A stretch of DNA of 64,000 bases from Alphaproteobacteria bacterium (GCA_018827375.1 JAHJYW010000020.1:1-64000), one strand, 5' to 3'; positions 35,547-46,713 are shown, counted from the first letter of the stretch. The notes: generated by a model not told the origin, from the letters alone. Numbers and translations are program-made.

Positions 35547-37825
35547 GCCTGGTCTGGGTGGACGCGGTCCACGTCATAGGCTGCAATCGTGGCGAGATTG
35601 ACGATATCGCCAACAGTCGCGCCGAGTGAGGCAATCTGAACCGGCTTTTCGAGGCCGAGCAGCATGGGGCCGATCACCGTTGCGCGGCTCATCGACTCCA
35701 GCAGCTTGGTCGAAATCGACGCCGCATGGATCGCCGGCATGACCAGAACGTTGGCCGGGCCTTTCAGGCGCGAGAACGGGTAGAGCGCGGAGTGGCTCGG
35801 GTTCAGCGCGATATCTGCGTTCATGTCGCCTTCGTATTCGAAATCGACGTCGCCCATCTCATCGAGAATGGCCACGGCCTCACGCACTTTCTCGCCGCGC
35901 TCGCCCATCGGATTGCCGAAGGTGGAGTAGGACAGGAAGGCGACGCGCGGAACGAAGCCCATGGCGCGCACGGCAGCGGCAGCTTCAAGCGCGATATTGG
36001 CGAGGTCATCGCCCTGCGGCAGTTCGGTCACGCTCGTATCGGCGATGAACACGGTGCGGCCGCGGTTGATGACCATGGACATGCCGATCAGGGCCTGTCC
36101 CGGCAGCGTGTCGAGCACGAGGCGGGAATCGCTCAACGCCACGTCATAGTTACGTGTCACGCCCGTGACCATGCCGTCGGCATCGCCATTCTTGAGCATG
36201 CAGCAACCGAAGATGTTCCGGTCCTGGTTCACGAGACGCTGCACGTCGCGCTTCAGGTAGCCGTCGCGCTGCAGGCGGGCATAGAGGAAGTCTGTGTAGA
36301 TGGGATTGTTGTCGGAGAGGCGGGCGTTGATGATTTCCAGCGTACCGGCCGGCACGCCCATCTGTTCCATCGTCCGCTCGACCTGCGCTTCGCGGCCGAT
36401 CAGGATCGGATGGCCGAGCCCCTGGTTCTTGAAGCTGAAGGCGGCGCGGACAACGGCGGGCTCTTCACCCTCTGCGAACACGATGCGGCGCTGCACATCG
36501 CGGGCGCGGGCCTGTACGCCCTGTATGAACGCAGCAGCCGGATCGGCGCGCTGGGCCAGTGACGCGCGATAGGCGTCCATGTCGGCGATAGGCTTGCGGG
36601 CAACGCCCGTGTCCATGGCAGCCTGCGCCACGAAAGGCGGAATGAAGCTGATCAGGCGCGGATCGAACGGGGTAGGGATGATGTACTCACGGCCAAAGGT
36701 CGGACGGGCGCCATGATAGGCTGCAGCCACTTCATCCGGCACGTCTTCCCGTGCGAGTTCAGCTAGCGCACGCGCGGCAGCGACCTTCATTTCCTCGTTG
36801 ATACTTCTTGCGCGCACATCGAGGGCGCCGCGGAAGATGTAAGGGAAGCCGAGGACGTTGTTGACCTGGTTCGGATAGTCAGAGCGGCCCGTCGCGATGA
36901 TCGCGTCGTCACGCACGGATTTGATCTCTTCGGGCGTGATTTCGGGATCGGGGTTCGCCATCGCGAAGATGATCGGGTTTTTGGCCATGGATTTGACCAT
37001 GGCCTTGGAGACGGCGCCCTTGGCGGAGAGGCCGAGGAGGCAGTCAGCGCCTTCGCAGGCTTCCGCCAACGTGCGCTTGGATGTTTTCACCGCGAAGGCA
37101 GATTTGAACTGGTCCATTTTGTCGGTGCGGCCTTCATAAACCACGCCGGTCGAGTCGCACATCAGGATGTTCTCGGCCTTGACGCCGAGGTGGCGGATCA
37201 GGCCTGCAACCGAGAGGCCGGCAGCGCCGGCGCCGGAGACGGCAACCTTCAGGTCCTTCAGTTCGCGGCCCGTGATGTGGCAGGCATTGATGATGCCTGC
37301 GGCGGCGATGATGGCCGTGCCGTGCTGATCGTCATGGAAGACCGGAATATCGAGTTCTTCGCGCAGCCGGCTCTCGATGATGAAACAGTCGGGCGAACCG
37401 ATATCCTCAAGGTTGATGCCGCCCCATGTGTCGCCAATGTTGCGGACCGTGCGGATAAAGTCTTCGGCATCCGTCGTGTTCACTTCAACGTCGATACTGT
37501 CGATATCGGCGAAGCGTTTGAAGAGGACCGACTTGCCTTCCATGACCGGCTTGGAGGCCATGTGTCCCAGGTTTCCGAGACCGAGGATCGCCGTACCATT
37601 GGAGATCACCGCGACCATGTTGCCCTTGGACGTGTAGTCATACGCCTTATCGGGATCCTCTGCGATCGCCAGCACCGGAATTGCCACGCCCGGACTGTAG
37701 GCCAGCGAAAGGTCGCGCTGCGTTCCCATGGGCTTTGTGGGCGCCATGGAGATTTTGCCAGGTGTCGGTTTGGAGTGGAAATCGAGTGCTTCCTGATCAG
37801 TGAAGCTTGGACGTTTGGTGGTCAT
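35543..37825 (-). CDS. maeB: NADP-dependent malic enzyme with phosphotransacetylase-like domain
   Basis: 760 residues. The N-terminal ~430 residues are malic enzyme: [22 protein letters not shown], an NAD(P)-binding [15 protein letters not shown] and metal-ligand acids. The C-terminal ~320 residues resemble phosphate acetyltransferase ([20 protein letters not shown]), which in MaeB enzymes is regulatory and lacks activity. The reaction is oxidative decarboxylation of malate to pyruvate. Length matches MaeB (about 759). It links to the TCA segment elsewhere in the window. Confidence 0.95.
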   Translation of the reverse strand: MTTKRPSFTDQEALDFHSKPTPGKISMAPTKPMGTQRDLSLAYSPGVAIPVLAIAEDPDKAYDYTSKGNMVAVISNGTAILGLGNLGHMASKPVMEGKSVLFKRFADIDSIDVEVNTTDAEDFIRTVRNIGDTWGGINLEDIGSPDCFIIESRLREELDIPVFHDDQHGTAIIAAAGIINACHITGRELKDLKVAVSGAGAAGLSVAGLIRHLGVKAENILMCDSTGVVYEGRTDKMDQFKSAFAVKTSKRTLAEACEGADCLLGLSAKGAVSKAMVKSMAKNPIIFAMANPDPEITPEEIKSVRDDAIIATGRSDYPNQVNNVLGFPYIFRGALDVRARSINEEMKVAAARALAELAREDVPDEVAAAYHGARPTFGREYIIPTPFDPRLISFIPPFVAQAAMDTGVARKPIADMDAYRASLAQRADPAAAFIQGVQARARDVQRRIVFAEGEEPAVVRAAFSFKNQGLGHPILIGREAQVERTMEQMGVPAGTLEIINARLSDNNPIYTDFLYARLQRDGYLKRDVQRLVNQDRNIFGCCMLKNGDADGMVTGVTRNYDVALSDSRLVLDTLPGQALIGMSMVINRGRTVFIADTSVTELPQGDDLANIALEAAAAVRAMGFVPRVAFLSYSTFGNPMGERGEKVREAVAILDEMGDVDFEYEGDMNADIALNPSHSALYPFSRLKGPANVLVMPAIHAASISTKLLESMSRATVIGPMLLGLEKPVQIASLGATVGDIVNLATIAAYDVDRVHPDQA

Positions 37826-37987
37826 GGAGAGGGGTAGTCCGATGCTAACGAGTGAGAATGAACGCTAGCGGCCGACCCTAGGCCCCGCTGCCTAGTGTGC
37901 CAACCGCAAATGTGGACCCTGTGGTTGGGTAATCGGGCGATTTGATGGCCAATCGCAGTGCGAACGCTTTGCGAATCTCCCGGCGAG

Positions 37988-37999
37988 GCGCTAGCGTCC
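37988..37999 (+). repeat. Inverted-repeat half upstream of mutS
   Basis: GCGCTAGCGTCC, six bases before the mutS start codon. The exact reverse complement lies at 40736-40747, 18 bases after the mutS stop. A related CGCTAGCGG occurs at 37863-37871. The significance is uncertain; it could be a dispersed motif. Confidence 0.4.
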
Positions 38000-38005
38000 G
38001 CCACC

Positions 38006-40717
38006 ATGGCCGACACCGCACCTCCCTCGCAACAGGCCGCTGCCAAGGGTAGCGAGCCGACGCCGTTCATGGCGCAATATCTCGGCATCAAGGCGCGCCA
38101 TCCGGAGGCTTTGCTGTTCTTCCGGATGGGCGATTTCTACGAGCTTTTCTTCGATGATGCGGTCGAAGCAGCCCGTATCCTCGATATTGCGCTGACCGCC
38201 CGCGGCGAATATGACGGCAAGCCCATTCCCATGGCGGGCGTGCCTTACCATGCCGCCGAGGGCTATCTGGCGCGGCTGATCAAATCCGGCGCGCGGGTCG
38301 CTGTTTGCGAGCAGACCGAGAGCCCGGCGGAGGCGAAAAAGCGCGGCTCCAAATCCATCGTCAATCGCGACATTGTCCGCATTGTCACACCCGGCACGCT
38401 GACCGAGGATTCGCTGCTGCCGGCCCGGCAGGGCCAGGCGCTGGCGGCCGTTGCGCTGGCCAAGGGCGGCGCCGAGGCGGCGATTGCGGTCTGCGACGTG
38501 TCGACGGGCCGATTTGATGTCGCTCCCGTGCTGCCCGGCGCACTGGCGGACATGCTGCTCGGCTGGCCGCTGAATGAGTTGCTGGTCAGCAGCGGCGATA
38601 TGGATCGCCCGGCGATTGCGGCAGCTGCAGGGGCGACGAGCGCGCCGCTGACCGAGCGCCCGGCGCGTGCGGCGACGCCAAAGTCCGGCGAGGCGCTGCT
38701 GAAGGAAACGTTCGATGTGGCCGCGCTGGAAGCCTTTGGCGATTTCAGCAAGGCAGAGCTTTCGGCCATCGGCCTGCTGCTTGACTATGTGAAGCTGACG
38801 CAGGCAGGCGCCGATATAAGGCTCGACCCGCCGCAAAGGCCCCCGGTGAGGGGGCATGTCGCGATTGACCCAGCCACGCGGGCGAGCCTTGAGATCGACC
38901 GGTCGATGGGCGGTGGGCGCGATGGGTCGCTTCTCGGCACGATCGACAGGACGGTTACCGCGCCCGGCGCGCGCCTACTGGCAACCCACCTGTCGCGGCC
39001 CTCGCTCGATCGGGGCGAGATCGAGTCGCGGCTGGAGGCCGTCGGATGGCTGGTCGATGACGCCGATGTGCTGGACGCCTTGCGCACGCGCCTGAAGGCA
39101 GCGCCCGATCTCGAGCGCGCGCGTCTGAGGCTGCGTCTCGGCCGGGGCGGTCCGCGTGATCTGCAGGCGATCGGCCGGGCTCTGACAGCAGGCGATGCGG
39201 CGGCCCATAATCTGGCTGATCTGGACGGAGAATTGCCCGCCCGGCTGGCGGCGGCGGTGGATGTGCTGTTGCTGGACAATGCAGCCCCGCTGAAAACCTT
39301 TGCCGCAGACCTGACACGGGCACTGAGCGACTCGCTGCCCATGCTGGCGCGCGATGGCGGTTTCATTGCGGCAGGGTGGGACAGCGCGCTGGATGAGGCG
39401 CGCGGCCTGCGCGATGACAGCCGTCGGATCATCGCCGAACTACAGGCGCGCTATGCAGGCGAGACCGGCATTTCCGCCCTGAAGATCAAGTTCAACAACG
39501 TGCTCGGTTATTTCATTGATGTGCCGGCCCGACATGGCGATGTCTTGCTGGCGCCGCCCCTGTCCGAGACCTTCATCCATCGCCAGACCCTGGCCGGCAA
39601 TGTGCGTTTCTCGACGCGTGAACTGGCCGACCTTGCGGGACGCATTTCGCGCGCCGAGGAGGAAGCCAAGGTGCGCGAGGCGGTGCTATTTGATGCATTC
39701 TGTGCCCGTGTGGAGGCGCTGAACGAAGCGCTTGCGACGTCTGCCCGCGCACTGGCCGATCTCGATGTGGCAGCGGCCAATGCCGCTTGGGCGGTCGAGT
39801 GCGATGCCGTGCGGCCTGTGATTGCCGAGACGCCGGCGTTTGCGGCCGTGGGCCTGCGCCATCCTGTAGTCGAGGCGGCCCTCAAGCGTGACGGCAAGGG
39901 ATTTACGGCCAATGACCTGCAGCTTGATGCAGGTGGGGAAGGGGCGCCGCGCCTGTTGCTCGTGACCGGGCCGAACATGGCGGGCAAGTCGACCTATTTG
40001 CGCCAGGCTGCGCTGGCGGTGATCCTGGCGCAGGCGGGCTGTTTCGTGCCGGCCCGGTCGATCACGCTGGGGCTGGCGGACAGGGTCTTCTCGCGTGTTG
40101 GTGCTTCCGATGACCTCGCCCGGGGCCGCTCGACCTTCATGGTCGAGATGGTGGAGACCGCGGCGATCCTGACGCAGGCGACGCCCGACAGTTTTGTCAT
40201 TCTGGATGAAGTTGGCCGGGGCACGTCCACCTATGACGGCCTCGCCATCGCTTGGGCTGCGGTTGAGCACCTGCATGGGGTCAACGCGTGCCGGGCGCTG
40301 TTCGCGACGCATTATCATGAACTGACGCAACTGGCGGTGGACCTGCCGGGCGCGGCCAATGCCTCGTTGCGCGCGCGCGAGTGGAAGAATGATCTCGTGT
40401 TCCTGCACGAGGTTCAGCCTGGCCCGGCGGACCGGTCCTATGGTGTGCAGGTGGCGCGTCTCGCCGGCCTGCCTAAACGCGCTGTGGCGCGCGCGGCCCA
40501 GATACTTAAACGCCTTGAGGCTGATCCGGCGGCGGCCGAAAATCTTCCGCTATTTGCGGCGGTTGCAGAAGATGCTCCGCCCGCAGACGCATTCGATCCG
40601 CCGAAGGCAGAGCCGGAACTACTCCGTATCCTTGCAGATATTGATCCGGATTCCCTCACGCCTCGGGATGCGCTGGATATCGTATATAGAATGATAGCGG
40701 AAACAAAAAAAAGCTGA
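38006..40717 (+). CDS. mutS: DNA mismatch repair protein MutS
   Basis: 903 residues. Recognises mismatches through the Phe-X-Glu motif in MGDFYELF (Phe44, Glu46). It has a connector, clamp and lever region, then the C-terminal ABC ATPase with Walker [23 protein letters not shown], a D-loop/signature [15 protein letters not shown] and Walker [17 protein letters not shown]. It ends with the helix-turn-helix dimerisation tail. Full-length, with no missing residues seen. The ATG at 38006 is preferred over an upstream in-frame ATG at 37958 because conserved sequence starts there. No mutL is nearby. Confidence 0.97.
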   Translation: MADTAPPSQQAAAKGSEPTPFMAQYLGIKARHPEALLFFRMGDFYELFFDDAVEAARILDIALTARGEYDGKPIPMAGVPYHAAEGYLARLIKSGARVAVCEQTESPAEAKKRGSKSIVNRDIVRIVTPGTLTEDSLLPARQGQALAAVALAKGGAEAAIAVCDVSTGRFDVAPVLPGALADMLLGWPLNELLVSSGDMDRPAIAAAAGATSAPLTERPARAATPKSGEALLKETFDVAALEAFGDFSKAELSAIGLLLDYVKLTQAGADIRLDPPQRPPVRGHVAIDPATRASLEIDRSMGGGRDGSLLGTIDRTVTAPGARLLATHLSRPSLDRGEIESRLEAVGWLVDDADVLDALRTRLKAAPDLERARLRLRLGRGGPRDLQAIGRALTAGDAAAHNLADLDGELPARLAAAVDVLLLDNAAPLKTFAADLTRALSDSLPMLARDGGFIAAGWDSALDEARGLRDDSRRIIAELQARYAGETGISALKIKFNNVLGYFIDVPARHGDVLLAPPLSETFIHRQTLAGNVRFSTRELADLAGRISRAEEEAKVREAVLFDAFCARVEALNEALATSARALADLDVAAANAAWAVECDAVRPVIAETPAFAAVGLRHPVVEAALKRDGKGFTANDLQLDAGGEGAPRLLLVTGPNMAGKSTYLRQAALAVILAQAGCFVPARSITLGLADRVFSRVGASDDLARGRSTFMVEMVETAAILTQATPDSFVILDEVGRGTSTYDGLAIAWAAVEHLHGVNACRALFATHYHELTQLAVDLPGAANASLRAREWKNDLVFLHEVQPGPADRSYGVQVARLAGLPKRAVARAAQILKRLEADPAAAENLPLFAAVAEDAPPADAFDPPKAEPELLRILADIDPDSLTPRDALDIVYRMIAETKKS

Positions 40718-40866
40718 GCATCCTTTGAATTTGTTGGACGCTAGCGCTCATGACAGTAGTGTAATTATCAGCTGGCGACTATCGGGCCGCTGGCCAGTAG
40801 GGGGTTGCGAGAGGCGCCCTTCAGGCGACCTGCTCTGGACAACCCCAGACAAACGGAGGTTTCACG
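40718..40866. other. Intergenic region after mutS
   Basis: 149 bases without a gene. It contains the downstream inverted-repeat half (40736-40747) and a GC-rich stretch, then the GGAGGT site of the next gene. No T-tract terminator is visible. Confidence 0.6.
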
Positions 40867-41118
40867 ATGACGAATAAGTCAGTAATTTCAAAGGAAATGC
40901 CCGTCTGCTCAGCGCAGATACGCCTTGAGCTGGAGAGCGCCCGACAGAGCGTGGAGCGCCTTGCAAGCGTGATTCGGATTGTTGGTGAGGCAGGCGCGAC
41001 AGACCCGGACACATCGCAGGAGCTGGAAGCCTGTCTCGGCGCGGCCTATGCGGCCGCCTACAGATGGCTCCTCGAATCCCGCCTGATGGCTGCCGGCATG
41101 GGCATCGCCAGGACCTGA
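40867..41118 (+). CDS. Hypothetical small helical protein
   Basis: 83 residues, no family recognised. A perfect GGAGGT site lies just upstream of the ATG. The sequence is helical, with QIRLELESARQSVERLASVI forming an amphipathic helix and Ala-rich LGAAYAAAYRWLLESRL near the end. No membrane segment. It converges with an XRE regulator 21 bases downstream. Function unknown. Confidence 0.65.
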   Translation: MTNKSVISKEMPVCSAQIRLELESARQSVERLASVIRIVGEAGATDPDTSQELEACLGAAYAAAYRWLLESRLMAAGMGIART

Positions 41119-41139
41119 CGAGATCCCGGGCGTCTCTCG

Positions 41140-41541
41140 CTAATTTGTCTCGAGGGCCTTGAGGAGGCGCACTGCGACCTGAAGGTCGTCTGCGTCAGCG
41201 ATCTGATCGAGCAGCTTTTTTGCATCGCGGCGGAGATCCTTGACCCGCAGGCGGGTCTCGGCGGCATGCGATTTTCGGCCGGTCGATTCAAAAGGTTCGT
41301 AGAAGAAGCTAATGGGCTTTTTTAGCGCAATCGCCACCTCCCGGAGGCGACCTGCTGACATGCGGCTGTGACCAGCCTCATATTTCTGGATTTGCTGAAA
41401 TGTGACGCCGAGGAGTTGAGCCAACCCATCCTGGGTGAGGCCCATTTCACGGCGTCCCTGACGCAATTGCTGTCCAACGAAGCGGTCTGCGTCCGTCGGC
41501 TTTCGGGCATCGTGGCCTGAATTATTCTCTGATTTCAACAT
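41140..41541 (-). CDS. XRE-family regulator (second)
   Basis: 133 residues from the ATG at 41541. HTH_3 domain around LRQGRREMGLTQDGLAQLLG with the same FQQIQKYE recognition motif as the regulator at 12828-13226, so the two are paralogues, followed by SFFYEPFES. The C-terminal LRVKDLRRDAKKLLDQI helix is basic. The region upstream is AT-rich, and the start is preceded only by a weak GGGT site. No divergent protein target is obvious beyond a doubtful 44-codon ORF. Genes controlled are unknown. Confidence 0.82.
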   Translation of the reverse strand: MLKSENNSGHDARKPTDADRFVGQQLRQGRREMGLTQDGLAQLLGVTFQQIQKYEAGHSRMSAGRLREVAIALKKPISFFYEPFESTGRKSHAAETRLRVKDLRRDAKKLLDQIADADDLQVAVRLLKALETN

Positions 41542-41699
41542 TATATAACCCACTATCTAGCATATGTTATGAAGAACAAGCGCGTTCGTCAGCTTTTGTT
41601 ACAGGAAAACGGAATTAAGCGGCAATACGTCGCGTTTTTGCGTCTTAAATGCGATCTGCATCGGAATGCTCAGGGCATTGTTGTCAGGATGCTCATGTT
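41542..41699. other. AT-rich intergenic region
   Basis: 158 bases upstream of the second XRE gene. It contains a 44-codon rightward frame (41569-41703, Lys/Arg-rich) without a ribosome site, which I do not call as a gene. Palindromic half sites for XRE autoregulation are not clear. Confidence 0.5.
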
Positions 41700-43088
41700 T
41701 TAGATGGCGCCACCAAGGGCCAAATACAGCGTGATACGCGATTCGATTTGCGCCCGGCGCAGCGACAGGAGTGTCCGGTCGGCCTGAAAGCTGCGCTGAC
41801 GGAATGTCAGGACGTCGAGCAGGTCGATCGCCCCTTCGCGATACTGGATTTCCGCCAGGCGCAATGTCTCGCGCGCGTTCTCGGCGGCTGTCTCGACATA
41901 GCCTGCCCGGTTACGCAGCGTCTGGACATCATCGAGACGGCCTTCGACATCCGCATAGGCGTCGAGCACGGTTGCGCCGTAGTTGGCGAGCGCGATGCGC
42001 CCGTTGGATTCGGCGGCATCAATGCGCGCCGTGGTCAAGCCGCCATCAAACAATGTGCCGGCGAGCCGGATGCCAAGGGAGAGGGCGAGCGCGGCGGGAT
42101 CAATCAGGTCGCCAAGGTCCTGCGTCGCGCTGGAAATGCCGCCCGATAGCGACAGGCTGGGCCAGCGCCCGGTGCGTGCAATAGCGGTGCTGGCAAAGGC
42201 TGAGCGGACCGAGGATTCCGCAGCAACGATATCAGGCCGGCGGCGCAGGAGGTCGGCGGGCTGGCCCGCAATAATGACATCGGTCACGGCTGGCAGCGTA
42301 TCGGGTATGGCGAGGGTGCCGTCGGGATAGCGCCCGAGCAGCACTTCGAGTGCGCGCACGGCCGAACGCTCCGCGGACAGCGCCAGTTCGAGGGAATCCC
42401 GCGCGCTGGCAATATCGGATTCGGCGAGCACCTGTTCGCGCCGGTCGGCAGCACCAAGATCGTAGCGCACGTTGACGATACGGAGTGTTTCTTCCTGAGC
42501 GGTGAGGGTAGCGCGCGACAGGGCCACGGCATTCCCGGCATCAATCGCCACGACATAGGCGCGGGCGACGCCGGCCGCGATGGCTTCACGGCTGGCCCGG
42601 TAGACAGCCTCGGTGCTGACGAGATCATATTCGGAGGCCAGGATGTCGGCGCGTATGGCGCCCCAGAGGTCGGCTTCCCAACTTGCGCTCACGCCGAGGC
42701 TGTAGCTTTCCGACAGGTCGGCATCCTCGAAGGGCGAGGATCCTGACGCACCGGCATTGGCGCCGAGGCTTGGCAGAAGGCCGGACCGCGACTGCCGCAG
42801 GAAGGCTTCCGAACGGCGCACGCTTTCGGCGCTGGCCCGCAGGCCGGGATTGGCGGCGAGCGCCTCGTCCATCAGCGCAAGAAGCGCTTCATCCTTGATG
42901 ATTTCTGACCAGCTGGCCGCCACTTCACCATCGGTCTCAGGCCCGAAGGCCCAGCGCTCGGGCGCATTCAGGGCCGCGGCTTCCTGCGTGATCAATGGCG
43001 CGGCCGCAGACTGGCTCCGGTTCGAGGTACAGGACGGCAGCACCGCCGCCAGAAGGACCAGCGCTAGGGCAGGGGAAACCTTATTCAT
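41700..43088 (-). CDS. RND efflux outer-membrane lipoprotein, NodT family
   Basis: 462 residues. Lipoprotein signal with LPSC lipobox (Cys20) followed by two repeats of the TolC-like outer-membrane factor fold with long coiled coils (repeated S/A-rich ASAESVRRSEAFLRQSRSGL and ALANYGATVLDAYADVEG segments). It forms the outer-membrane duct for the inner-membrane pump encoded upstream. It overlaps the permease gene by eight bases and is the last gene of a four-gene operon. Confidence 0.9.
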   Translation of the reverse strand: MNKVSPALALVLLAAVLPSCTSNRSQSAAAPLITQEAAALNAPERWAFGPETDGEVAASWSEIIKDEALLALMDEALAANPGLRASAESVRRSEAFLRQSRSGLLPSLGANAGASGSSPFEDADLSESYSLGVSASWEADLWGAIRADILASEYDLVSTEAVYRASREAIAAGVARAYVVAIDAGNAVALSRATLTAQEETLRIVNVRYDLGAADRREQVLAESDIASARDSLELALSAERSAVRALEVLLGRYPDGTLAIPDTLPAVTDVIIAGQPADLLRRRPDIVAAESSVRSAFASTAIARTGRWPSLSLSGGISSATQDLGDLIDPAALALSLGIRLAGTLFDGGLTTARIDAAESNGRIALANYGATVLDAYADVEGRLDDVQTLRNRAGYVETAAENARETLRLAEIQYREGAIDLLDVLTFRQRSFQADRTLLSLRRAQIESRITLYLALGGAI

Positions 43089-44313
43089 GTCGTAGAGCCT
43101 CGATTGGGTTGAGCCGCGCCGCCTGCCGGGCGGGGAAGAATCCGAAAAACAGGCCAATCAGAGCTGATGCGCCAATGGCTATGATGGCGATACGCGGGGA
43201 AATCTCAACTGGGAACTCCCCGACTTTCGCTGCAAGCTTTGCAGCGCCCACACCCAAGGCAGATCCGATCAGTCCGCCGAGCAGGCAGAGCGCCAGCGCT
43301 TCGGCAAGGAACTGGCCGAGAATATCGATGCCGCGTGCGCCGATGGCCATGCGCAAGCCAATCTCGCGGGTGCGCTCGGTGACCGAAACGAGCATGATGT
43401 TCATCACGCCAACCCCGCCGACGATGAGCGAGACGGCCGCGGTGAAGGCCAGCAGCACGCCGAAGGTTGCCTGCGTGCTGGACCGCGCGCGAACAAAGTC
43501 AGCAATGTTGAATACGCGGAAATCATCGGTGCCGCCGGGGGAGATGCGACGGATCTCGCGCATGCGGGTTTCCAGCTGTTCCTGAGCGGTGGTCATATCG
43601 TATCCGTCTGCAATCCCGACTTCCATGCTGCCGACATAGCGCGCGACGGTGGCATTCCCACCAAGGATGCGGTTGCGGGCCGTGCTGATCGGCACGATCA
43701 CGATATCGTCCCGGTCGCCGCCCGGGCCGGACGACTGACCGCGCGTGACGAGCACGCCAATTATCTCGGCCGGCACATTATTCACGCGGATCGTTTGCCC
43801 GACAGGATTGGTGCCTTCGAACAGGGCGTCGGCGACTGTCTTGCCGATCACGGCAACGGCAGCTCCGGAACTGACTTCTCGCGTATCAAACAGACGCCCC
43901 TCGCGGGTGCTCAGCGACTGGGTCAGGAAATAGTCGGTATTCGTACCCTGCAGGCTGGTCGACCAGTTATCCTCGCCCGAGACGACCATGACGGAGCCGG
44001 AGATGCGCGCGGCAACAGCCGTTACAAAAGGCTCCTGCTTGATCTTGTCGACATCGGATTCGGTAAAGGGCTGGTCCGAGGCGCCGCCGCCTGAACGGGG
44101 GCCGCCGCGCGAGGCGCCGGGGAAGATGGTCAGGTTGCTGGCACCCAGCTGCGCGATCTGGGCGTCGACCTGCTTGGCTGCGCCCTCGCTGATCGCCATC
44201 ATGGCCATCACCGAGGCGACGCCGATCATGATGCCGAGCATCGTGAGGAAGCTGCGGAGGGGGTTTGAGATCAGCGCTTCAAGGGCTGACTGGAAGGCGA
44301 CACCGATCTTCAT
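43081..44313 (-). CDS. MacB-type ABC transporter permease
   Basis: 410 residues. FtsX/MacB permease: one N-terminal helix (NPLRSFLTMLGIMIGVASVM), a ~200-residue periplasmic domain (FPGASRGG linker, SLSTREGRLF, DIVIVPISTARNRI), then three C-terminal helices with GGVGVMNIMLVSVTERTREI and NPIEALRHE at the end. It works with the separate ATPase encoded just upstream, so MacB is split into two polypeptides here. Such systems export macrolides, peptides or lipoproteins. It overlaps both flanking genes by a few bases. Confidence 0.92.
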   Translation of the reverse strand: MKIGVAFQSALEALISNPLRSFLTMLGIMIGVASVMAMMAISEGAAKQVDAQIAQLGASNLTIFPGASRGGPRSGGGASDQPFTESDVDKIKQEPFVTAVAARISGSVMVVSGEDNWSTSLQGTNTDYFLTQSLSTREGRLFDTREVSSGAAVAVIGKTVADALFEGTNPVGQTIRVNNVPAEIIGVLVTRGQSSGPGGDRDDIVIVPISTARNRILGGNATVARYVGSMEVGIADGYDMTTAQEQLETRMREIRRISPGGTDDFRVFNIADFVRARSSTQATFGVLLAFTAAVSLIVGGVGVMNIMLVSVTERTREIGLRMAIGARGIDILGQFLAEALALCLLGGLIGSALGVGAAKLAAKVGEFPVEISPRIAIIAIGASALIGLFFGFFPARQAARLNPIEALRHE

Positions 44314-45011
44314 GACGCGCGCCTTTCATCCCGTTCGATCTGGCCATCGCGGAAATGGATCTGGCGCGACGCATAGGCGGCCACTTCAGGCTCGTGCGTG
44401 ACCAGAACCACCGTGATGCCTTCGCTGGAAAGCCCGGTGAGCAGGTCCATGATTTCCTCGGAGGTTTTGGTGTCGAGCGCGCCGGTGGGTTCATCAGCAA
44501 GCAGGATGGACGGGCGCCCGGCCAGGGCGCGGGCAATCGCGACACGCTGCTGCTGGCCGCCGGACAATTGCATCGGGCGGTGATCCATGCGCTCGCCGAG
44601 GCCAACCATTTCGAGGCATTCCCGGGCGCGGGCCACGGGGTCTGGCACTGGGGTGCGGGCATACATCAGCGGGAGTTTGACATTGGCGAGGGCGGTCGCC
44701 CGGTTGAGCAGGTTGAACTGCTGGAAGACAAAGCCGATCGTCTCGTTGCGCAGGTCTGCCAGCTCGTCACGGCTGAGCTTTGATAGCGGACGTCCCTTGA
44801 TCAGAAGCTCGCCGCTGGTCGGCACGTCGAGTGCACCGATCAGGTTCATCAGGGTCGACTTGCCGGAGCCCGATGGTCCCATGATCGCGGTCATCTCACC
44901 CTCAATGAAATCCACATTGACCCCGCGCAGGGCAAATACGTCCTGCGTGCCCATGCGATAGACCTTGGTCAGGTCGCGGCATGAAATAAGGGGTGTTGCC
45001 TCTGCGGCCAT
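44310..45011 (-). CDS. MacB/LolD-type ABC transporter ATPase
   Basis: 233 residues. Walker [11 protein letters not shown]-loop FVFQQFNLL, signature LSGGQQQR, Walker [13 protein letters not shown] and the H-loop histidine in VLVTHEP. It belongs to the MacB/LolD/FtsE group that powers FtsX-like permeases by mechanotransmission. Four-base ATGA overlap with the permease gene and a two-base gap to the adaptor gene show one operon. Confidence 0.95.
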   Translation of the reverse strand: MAAEATPLISCRDLTKVYRMGTQDVFALRGVNVDFIEGEMTAIMGPSGSGKSTLMNLIGALDVPTSGELLIKGRPLSKLSRDELADLRNETIGFVFQQFNLLNRATALANVKLPLMYARTPVPDPVARARECLEMVGLGERMDHRPMQLSGGQQQRVAIARALAGRPSILLADEPTGALDTKTSEEIMDLLTGLSSEGITVVLVTHEPEVAAYASRQIHFRDGQIERDERRAS

Positions 45012-45013
45012 GC

Positions 45014-46516
45014 TCAGTTGCCTGCTGCAGCAACGGTCAGGCGCGAAATGAAGACATCGCCTTCCTCCGCGCCGCGTTTTATTTCGGCATATTGGCCATC
45101 CGACAGGCCAATCGTGACAGGCGCGGTTTTCAGCGTGCCGTCGCCCACCGGCTGGTAGAGGTCGACACGGGTTTGCGTCGTGCGCTCATTGATCGTTTTC
45201 TGTGCGATGGCCAGTTCTTCGCGGCTGAGATTGTCGCGCAGCACCTTGTCCATGCGGGACTGGATTTTCTCGCGCATGCCGGCCCGGTCGAACGTGGCAC
45301 CGGCCTCGCCCATGCTGGCGCGGACCTTTGCAAATTCGGCCTGCATCTCGGTCTGGATCTTTTCCTTCCGGGCAGGCTCAAGGTCGAGGCCTGCAAGGAT
45401 GGCATCAGCCGGGTTTCCACCCGGACCACCGGGGCGTCCCGCGCCGCTGCGGGGAGCCTGTTCGCTGCCGGTTTCAGACGCGATCACGGTTACGCCGTCG
45501 CTTGGTGGCCGGAAGCGGACAGCCGCTTCGGGTATGCGCAGTACGCCTTCGCGCTTTTCGGCGGTGATTTCCACATTTGCAGTCATGCCGGGCAGGAGAC
45601 GGCCGGAACGGTTCTCGGCGGCGATGACGACGGTATAGGTGACGACGTTGGAGAGCGTTTCGGAGGCAAGGCGCACCTGCTCGACCGTGCCTTTAAAGGT
45701 TTCAGTCGGGTAGGCGTCCACCTTGAACGTGGCCGGGTCGCCGGCATCAATGCCGCCAATATCGGATTCCACGACGGCGGCGTCGATCCGGATGTCGCCA
45801 AGGTCCTGCGCGATCTGGAACAGGATCGGGGCGGAGAAGGAGGCCGCAACAGTCTGACCGACATCAACAGAGCGCTCGATGACGACGCCGTCGATGGGAG
45901 AGCGGATGATCGTGCGGTCGAGATCGAGCTGGGCTGACTGAAGCGATGCCTGGCGCTGAGTGAGCGAGGCTTGCGACGAGCGCAGCTGGGCGCGCGAGAC
46001 ATCGAGCGAGGCCTTGGCCACGGCGAGCGCGCGTTCGGCATCTTCGAGCGAGGAGCGGGCGATTGCGTCCTGCTCGTACAGCGCCTTGACGCGGTCATAG
46101 TCTTTTTCAGATTGCGCGTAGCTGGCTTCGGCGGAGGCGATATTGGCCTTCTGCACGTCGAGGCTGGCGCGGGCGCTGGCGATATCGGCCTGCGCCGAGG
46201 CAACCTTGCTTTCGAATGTCTGGGGGTCGATGCGGGCGATGATATCGCCTTCCTTGACCTCGGAATTGAAGTCGGCGTCGAGTTCGATGATCTGACCGGA
46301 AACCTGGGAGCCGACCTCAACTGTGGTCAGCGCGCGCACAGCGCCGGACGCGGTGACCAGACGGGCGACATCGCCCCGCTCGACGGCGGCCGTTTCCAGC
46401 GTGAAGTCGCCTTGTGCCGCTTCACCCGGACCGCGCAGGAAAAGGATCCAGACGAGCAAAAGGGCCGCAATGGCGCCAAGGGCGTAAAGAAGTTTTCTGT
46501 TAAACTTGCCGATCAA
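45014..46516 (-). CDS. MacA-like periplasmic adaptor (HlyD family)
   Basis: 500 residues. One N-terminal membrane anchor, then the adaptor fold: VEVGSQVSGQIIELDADFNS (lipoyl half), a long alpha-hairpin coiled coil (about 100-205), IIRSPIDGVVIERSVDVGQTV (second lipoyl half) and beta-barrel strands. Odd feature: about 110 residues (roughly 355-465, beginning with a Gly/Pro-rich linker) are inserted before the last beta segment and look helical, with LSREELAIAQKTINERT. MacA of E. coli is ~371 residues and lacks this. First gene of the efflux operon. Confidence 0.9.
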   Translation of the reverse strand: MIGKFNRKLLYALGAIAALLLVWILFLRGPGEAAQGDFTLETAAVERGDVARLVTASGAVRALTTVEVGSQVSGQIIELDADFNSEVKEGDIIARIDPQTFESKVASAQADIASARASLDVQKANIASAEASYAQSEKDYDRVKALYEQDAIARSSLEDAERALAVAKASLDVSRAQLRSSQASLTQRQASLQSAQLDLDRTIIRSPIDGVVIERSVDVGQTVAASFSAPILFQIAQDLGDIRIDAAVVESDIGGIDAGDPATFKVDAYPTETFKGTVEQVRLASETLSNVVTYTVVIAAENRSGRLLPGMTANVEITAEKREGVLRIPEAAVRFRPPSDGVTVIASETGSEQAPRSGAGRPGGPGGNPADAILAGLDLEPARKEKIQTEMQAEFAKVRASMGEAGATFDRAGMREKIQSRMDKVLRDNLSREELAIAQKTINERTTQTRVDLYQPVGDGTLKTAPVTIGLSDGQYAEIKRGAEEGDVFISRLTVAAAGN

Positions 46517-46713
46517 TGGACTGCACTCGCTCTGGCATCAGGGTCATGGTCCCACCCGTTCAGCCAGCTGGAGCGGGCAGGGCGCGTGGGAATTCTAATT
46601 CGGAGCGTTGCAACGCACCTGCCAGATAAACGGTCGGCGCATGTGTTTCCGTCGCTTGGAACTGCAATTCCAGTCAACGATAGAGGGAAACCTGCCAGAA
46701 AAGGCCTGTTTGC

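Noticed and set aside
41569-41703. 44-codon rightward ORF (Lys/Arg-rich)
   Set aside because: No ribosome site, unclear promoter and overlap with the end of the NodT gene; not convincing as a gene.
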